Positions 7,294 to 10,610 of a stretch of 10,610 nucleotides of DNA are shown in pieces; position 1 is the stretch's first letter, and each line of letters opens with the position of its first letter. The notes beneath the pieces are model-generated. The model made no database searches and was not told where the DNA came from. It saw nothing but the letters and a program-made list of their open reading frames with translations. This DNA comes from Cycloclasticus sp. (GTDB taxonomy: Bacteria; Pseudomonadota; Gammaproteobacteria; Methylococcales; Cycloclasticaceae): assembly GCA_019090295.1 (NCBI GenBank), contig JAHRWG010000077.1, positions 1-10,610 on the forward strand. The letters run 5' to 3'. A program made the translations under genes and the position numbers.

Positions 7294-8491
7294 TCAAAGA
7301 CCTAAAGCTATTATCCTATCGCAAGGTGATGAAGTTATTACCGGTGCTATTGTCGATACGAACGCAGCCATTCTGGCAGATCATTGCCGTACATTAGGGT
7401 TTGATATTGTTCGCCACATAACTGTTGCAGATGAACTAGAAGACTTGGTTAGCGTGTTACATGACATAGACCAGTTGGCTGATGTTTGCCTATGTACCGG
7501 AGGTCTTGGGCCAACAGATGATGATTTAACAGCAGAAGCTTTTTCAGTTGCTTTCTCAGCCGCACTAGAGGTTGATGAGGACGCATTGAGAATGATGAGA
7601 GAGTTTTTTGCTAAATTAAATTACCCCATGGCTGAGGTGAACCGTAAGCAAGTTCTATTGCCGAAAAACTCGACACGTATCGATAACCACTGGGGGACTG
7701 CGCCAGGGTTTGTAGCAGCGGGTCAGCGTTGCCAGTTTTACTTTATGCCCGGTGTTCCTTATGAAATGAAAATGATGATGGAGTCATTTGTTTTAGAGGA
7801 TTTACAGCGCCAATTTTCATTGTCAGCCCCTGCACTTGTAACGTTTAGGATGATGGAGTTAGGTGAATCAACCATCCAGCAAATGCTGAATGAGTTAGAT
7901 ATTGAAAAAGATATTCGTGTAGGTTTTAGAGCCGGTTTGGCTGAAAATGAACTGAAATTACTCTTTCCCAGCTCTTACAGTAAGGCCGACATGCTGCAGT
8001 ATGGTGAAAAAATACAGCGAAAATTTGGCGATCATCTATTTGCCATTGATGGGTTAGGAGAAGACGTTAGCAATATGGCAGATCATATTCACCAACTCAT
8101 GACCTCAACTAACAACACACTAACGGTTGTGGAGTCATTATCACAAGGTGGCATCGCACAGCAGTGCCATCAAGATTGGTTGAAAAAAGCACAGATTTTT
8201 TCTCCAGTATTTGAAATAATGTCGCACTTTGATGTGCCGCATCAAACCGTCAGTGAATCGCTGGTACTTGATGTGGCGCTAAAAAATAAACAGCAGAGCA
8301 AGGCAAGCATTAGCTTGGTTCAGCTTTACGAACAATCAGATGATCAGCATGCACAGGTATACATTGCAGTAGTGGGGCACGAAAAGTCACTATCGTTCAG
8401 TAAGCAAGTGCGTGGGCGGCTAGAGCGGCAGCAAGTTGTTGCAGCCAGTTTAGCGTTTAATACACTACGAAAGTTTCTTTTGGATTTATAA
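7286..8491 (+). CDS. CinA-like protein, MoCF domain plus decayed PncC domain
   Basis: This 401-residue protein matches CinA (competence/damage-inducible protein A) in length and domain order. The N-terminal MoCF/COG1058 domain (about 6-170) is well preserved, with LSQGDEVITGAIVDTNA (11-27), TGGLGPTDDDLT (71-82), GTAPG (137-141) and MPGVPYEM (154-161). In characterised CinA this domain hydrolyses ADP-ribose-type dinucleotides. A linker region (about 180-255) follows. The C-terminal domain (about 262-401) aligns in position with the NMN deamidase PncC, but the ESCTGG-type motif is replaced by ESLSQGG (283-289). The GIAGP-type loop expected near residues 340-365 is missing, although the final R-x-x-V-A-A-S-L-A helix remains. 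Deamidase activity is therefore unlikely. The start ATG overlaps the DUF2797 stop by 8 nt and has no clear ribosome site, which suggests translational coupling. uup follows after 2 nt. Confidence 0.87.
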   Translation: MPNQRPKAIILSQGDEVITGAIVDTNAAILADHCRTLGFDIVRHITVADELEDLVSVLHDIDQLADVCLCTGGLGPTDDDLTAEAFSVAFSAALEVDEDALRMMREFFAKLNYPMAEVNRKQVLLPKNSTRIDNHWGTAPGFVAAGQRCQFYFMPGVPYEMKMMMESFVLEDLQRQFSLSAPALVTFRMMELGESTIQQMLNELDIEKDIRVGFRAGLAENELKLLFPSSYSKADMLQYGEKIQRKFGDHLFAIDGLGEDVSNMADHIHQLMTSTNNTLTVVESLSQGGIAQQCHQDWLKKAQIFSPVFEIMSHFDVPHQTVSESLVLDVALKNKQQSKASISLVQLYEQSDDQHAQVYIAVVGHEKSLSFSKQVRGRLERQQVVAASLAFNTLRKFLLDL

Positions 8492-8493
8492 CC

Positions 8494-10365
8494 ATGCCAC
8501 TACTCAAGCTCGATAACGTCAGCGTTGCCTTCGGCCTAAAACCCGTACTAGACCAAGCGGATTTACAAATAGATGAACAAGAACGAGTCGGCCTTATCGG
8601 TCGAAACGGAGAAGGTAAGTCCACCTTATTAAAAGTACTGGCGGGTGAGGTATTACCTGATTCTGGCCAAGTTTGGCGGCAAGCAGGTGTTGTGGTTGCG
8701 ACACTTGAACAATCTCCCGAACTACCAGAAGCTGCCACCATTTATGAGGCGGTTGCCGATAGTTTAGGTGAGGTGGGACATTTAATTGCTCAATACCACG
8801 ATATGTTATTAGACCCAAATGTTGACCTAGATGCTCTAGGTGTACTGCAACATAAATTTGAAGCACTGGATGGCTGGTCTTTGCAGCAGCGGGTTGAATC
8901 GGTATTAAGTCGCTTAAGCCTACCCGCTGAAAAGCACATCAATGAATTATCGGGTGGGTGGAAACGCCGAGTTGGTTTAGCACGAGCCCTAGTGGTTGAG
9001 CCAGATGTATTATTGCTTGATGAGCCAACCAACCATTTAGACATGGAAACAATTGTTTGGCTGGAGAAACAACTAGAAAGTTTCCGTGGCGCCGTTGTCT
9101 GCATTACGCATGACCGTGTTTTCTTACAAAATATTTCAAAACGGATTATCGAGATAGACCGTGGGCAGTTAACCAGTTGGTCATGCCGTTATGAACAGTA
9201 CTTGGAACGTAAGGCAGCGGCTCTAGAGTCGGAAGCCAAAACCAATGCTGAATTTGATAAAAAGCTTGCCCGTGAAGAAGTATGGATTCGCCAAGGCATT
9301 AAAGCACGTCGTACCCGTAATGAAGGCCGAGTGCGTGCCTTGCAAAGTTTAAGGCGAGAACGTGCCGAACGACGAAACCTTGCCGGTCCTGCAAAAATTG
9401 AAGTCGAGCAAGGGGAGCGTTCAGGCAAACTGGTGATTGAAGCCGAAGATGTTTGCGTGGCCTATGGCGGAGTGCCGATGGTGAAGGACTTTTCTTGCCG
9501 TTTAATGCGTGGTGATAGAATTGGCTTGGTTGGGCCTAATGGGGTAGGGAAAAGTACCTTAATCAAAGCCTTGTTAAGTGAGATTGAGCTAGACTCTGGC
9601 CTTGTTAAACAAGGCACCAAACTGCAAGTCGCTTATTTTGACCAGCACCGAGACACGCTTGACCTAGAGAAAACAGTGATCGATCTGGTCTCAGAGGGAC
9701 GCGATAGCATCACTATTAATGGTCGTGACCGGCATATTATCAGTTACCTAGGGGATTTCTTATTTGCCCCAGAACGTGCACGTTCACCAGCAAAAGTCTT
9801 ATCCGGCGGTGAGAGAAACCGCATCATGTTGGCGCGTTTATTTAGTCAGCCAGCCAACTTTATTGTCATGGATGAACCGACAAATGACTTAGATGTTGAA
9901 ACATTAGAGTTATTAGAAGAACTGTTGATTGACTATGATGGCACCATTATTCTAGTGAGCCATGATCGTAAATTCTTAGAAAATGTAGTGACCAGTTTTT
10001 GGTTTTTTGAGGGTGAGGGTAAAATTACCGAATACGTGGGTGAGTTACCAAATTGGGCAAATATCATTAAAGACAGGGCGCAAGGAGAGCAGCGAAAAAA
10101 AGTCGAGGCGACAACCACTACACCGGTCAAGCCTGCAAAGCAAAAATTAAGATTTAAGGTTAAAAAAGAACTGGATGGGTTACCAAAAAAAATTGAGGTG
10201 TTAGAAGGCAAACTATCACAGTTGCAAGAGCTTACCGCAACTGCCGAGTTTCATGCAGGGGATCGGAAAGATGTACAAGCTAAAATGGATGAATTGACCG
10301 GGATGGACAAGGAACTTCAGGGCTTATATAAACGCTGGGATGAACTAGAAGCAATGGCCGAGTAA
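8494..10365 (+). CDS. uup: ABC-F ATPase, Uup type
   Basis: This 623-residue soluble protein has two ABC ATPase domains and no membrane segment, as expected for the ABC-F family, which acts on ribosomes. Uup was first linked to precise transposon excision and later to ribosome function. Domain 1 has Walker A GRNGEGKS (36-43), signature LSGGW (152-156), Walker B LLLDEPTNHLD (173-183, catalytic E177) and switch H206. The charged helical linker, the P-site tRNA interaction motif, spans about 235-300. Domain 2 has Walker A GPNGVGKS (347-354), LSGGE (436-440), VMDEPTNDLD (458-467, E461) and H490. A basic coiled-coil tail (about 548-620) ends in KRWDELEAMAE. This tail and the ETLELLEELL stretch point to Uup rather than YheS or EttA. 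It starts 2 nt after the cinA-like stop, with a weak GGA 11 nt upstream, and is probably the last gene of the operon. Confidence 0.92.
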   Translation: MPLLKLDNVSVAFGLKPVLDQADLQIDEQERVGLIGRNGEGKSTLLKVLAGEVLPDSGQVWRQAGVVVATLEQSPELPEAATIYEAVADSLGEVGHLIAQYHDMLLDPNVDLDALGVLQHKFEALDGWSLQQRVESVLSRLSLPAEKHINELSGGWKRRVGLARALVVEPDVLLLDEPTNHLDMETIVWLEKQLESFRGAVVCITHDRVFLQNISKRIIEIDRGQLTSWSCRYEQYLERKAAALESEAKTNAEFDKKLAREEVWIRQGIKARRTRNEGRVRALQSLRRERAERRNLAGPAKIEVEQGERSGKLVIEAEDVCVAYGGVPMVKDFSCRLMRGDRIGLVGPNGVGKSTLIKALLSEIELDSGLVKQGTKLQVAYFDQHRDTLDLEKTVIDLVSEGRDSITINGRDRHIISYLGDFLFAPERARSPAKVLSGGERNRIMLARLFSQPANFIVMDEPTNDLDVETLELLEELLIDYDGTIILVSHDRKFLENVVTSFWFFEGEGKITEYVGELPNWANIIKDRAQGEQRKKVEATTTTPVKPAKQKLRFKVKKELDGLPKKIEVLEGKLSQLQELTATAEFHAGDRKDVQAKMDELTGMDKELQGLYKRWDELEAMAE

Positions 10366-10382
10366 ATCAATCCGCATATTTA

Positions 10383-10411
10383 GAGCGAAGCTGATATAAT
10401 CAGCCTCGCTC
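10383..10411. repeat. Inverted repeat downstream of uup
   Basis: GAGCGA-A-GCTGA (10383-10394) pairs with TCAGC-C-TCGCTC (10400-10411), giving 11 pairs with one A-C mismatch around a 5-nt loop. No T-run follows on either strand, so it does not fit a standard intrinsic terminator. It may still stabilise the 3' end of the uup transcript. The TATAAT at 10395-10400 lies in and beside its loop. Confidence 0.75.
10395..10411 (+). promoter_or_regulatory. Candidate -10 and GC-rich discriminator of the tRNA-Ser promoter
   Basis: A perfect TATAAT (10395-10400) is followed by the GC-rich stretch CAGCCTCGCTC, as is typical of stringently controlled tRNA promoters. Transcription would start near 10407, about 37 nt before the mature tRNA. 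No good -35 is present: TCCGCA at 10371-10376 with an 18-nt spacer is the best I found. The call rests on the -10 and the need for a tRNA promoter; readthrough from uup is the alternative. Confidence 0.4.
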
Positions 10412-10443
10412 AAAACGTAGGCTAAGCGTTTTAAGAAATAAAT

Positions 10444-10531
10444 GGAGAGATGTCAGAGTGGCCGAATGAGCACGCTTGGAAAGTGTGTGTACCGCAAGGT
10501 ACCGAGGGTTCGAATCCCTCTCTCTCCACCA
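10444..10531 (+). tRNA. tRNA-Ser (anticodon GGA)
   Basis: A complete class II tRNA can be folded by eye. The acceptor stem GGAGAGA (10444-10450) pairs perfectly with TCTCTCC (10521-10527), followed by A10528 and an encoded CCA (10529-10531). The anticodon stem CACGC/GTGTG (10471-10475 and 10483-10487) encloses the loop TTGGAAA with anticodon GGA at 10478-10480, which reads UCC and UCU. The long variable arm GTACC-GCAA-GGTAC (10489-10502) is diagnostic of serine among GGA-type candidates. The T arm GAGGG-TTCGAAT-CCCTC spans 10504-10520. The discriminator base is A, whereas E. coli tRNA-Ser species carry G. Flanking sequence past 10531 is too short to tell whether the 3' end serves as an integration site. 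Confidence 0.97.
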
Positions 10532-10610
10532 TTTATCCTTATATATCAACGGGTTATTGTTGGCTTTTTACCTTCTTGTGGAGTGATCAAGGCCCCTGCA
10601 AGAATAATCT

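Noticed and set aside
8457..9428. Several open frames on the minus strand opposite uup.
   Set aside because: They overlap the strongly supported ABC-F coding frame, and their Ser/Arg/Thr-rich translations have no recognisable motifs.
10547..10569. CAAC...GTTG with a following T-run as a tRNA-Ser terminator.
   Set aside because: The stem has only four pairs around an 8-nt loop, which is too weak to call a terminator.
10546..10610. Minus-strand open frame entering from the window edge and ending in TGA at 10548-10546, with a plausible protein-like C-terminus (20 codons).
   Set aside because: A 20-codon open stretch occurs by chance about four times in ten. There is no start, domain or terminator to support it. 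It could be the 3' end of a gene convergent with the tRNA, which only the sequence beyond the window can show.
10444..10610. tRNA-Ser 3' end as the attachment site of a genomic island.
   Set aside because: tRNA-Ser genes are common integration targets, but only 79 bases follow. No integrase and no repeated tRNA 3' segment is visible.

Overview
The window reads as chromosomal DNA of a moderately AT-leaning gammaproteobacterium. The supporting genes are a Uup-type ABC-F ATPase, a YqiA-type esterase, a DUF2797 protein, a BarA-like hybrid kinase and a short polyhydroxyalkanoate (PHA) granule phasin. A Methylophaga/Cycloclasticus-like marine lineage would fit, but this is an impression from protein style and not demonstrated. 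Base composition looks even throughout, and I see no insertion sequence, phage gene, CRISPR array or clear sign of recent transfer.

Layout. (1) Positions 25-1256, minus strand: pyrF (orotidine 5'-phosphate decarboxylase) followed by a 107-residue phasin. The phasin has its own promoter in the 68-bp gap, with a small inverted repeat over its -35, and a strong intrinsic terminator. (2) Positions 1263-5801, plus strand: one 1474-residue membrane sensor, divergent from pyrF. It combines a complete phosphorelay (HisKA, HATPase, degenerate receiver, receiver, Hpt, receiver) with intact GGDEF and EAL domains, so stimulus sensing, phosphotransfer and cyclic-di-GMP turnover sit in one chain. (3) Positions 5902-10365, plus strand: a tightly packed probable operon yqiA - DUF2797 - cinA-like - uup, with junctions of +6, -8 and +2 nt. 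(4) Positions 10383-10531: a hairpin with a perfect -10 hexamer in its loop, then tRNA-Ser(GGA) with encoded CCA. The last 79 bases hold no assignable gene.

How the parts relate. pyrF completes UMP synthesis. The phasin coats PHA granules and is probably regulated separately. The giant sensor is the most unusual object: it looks like a BarA-class tripartite kinase fused to a REC-GGDEF-EAL response regulator. The yqiA-uup cluster mixes an esterase, a zinc-binding protein with a GIY-YIG-like core, a CinA homologue whose C-terminal deamidase domain has decayed, and a ribosome-associated ATPase. Shared transcription is likely, but a shared pathway is not evident. There is no gene-free stretch longer than 300 bases.
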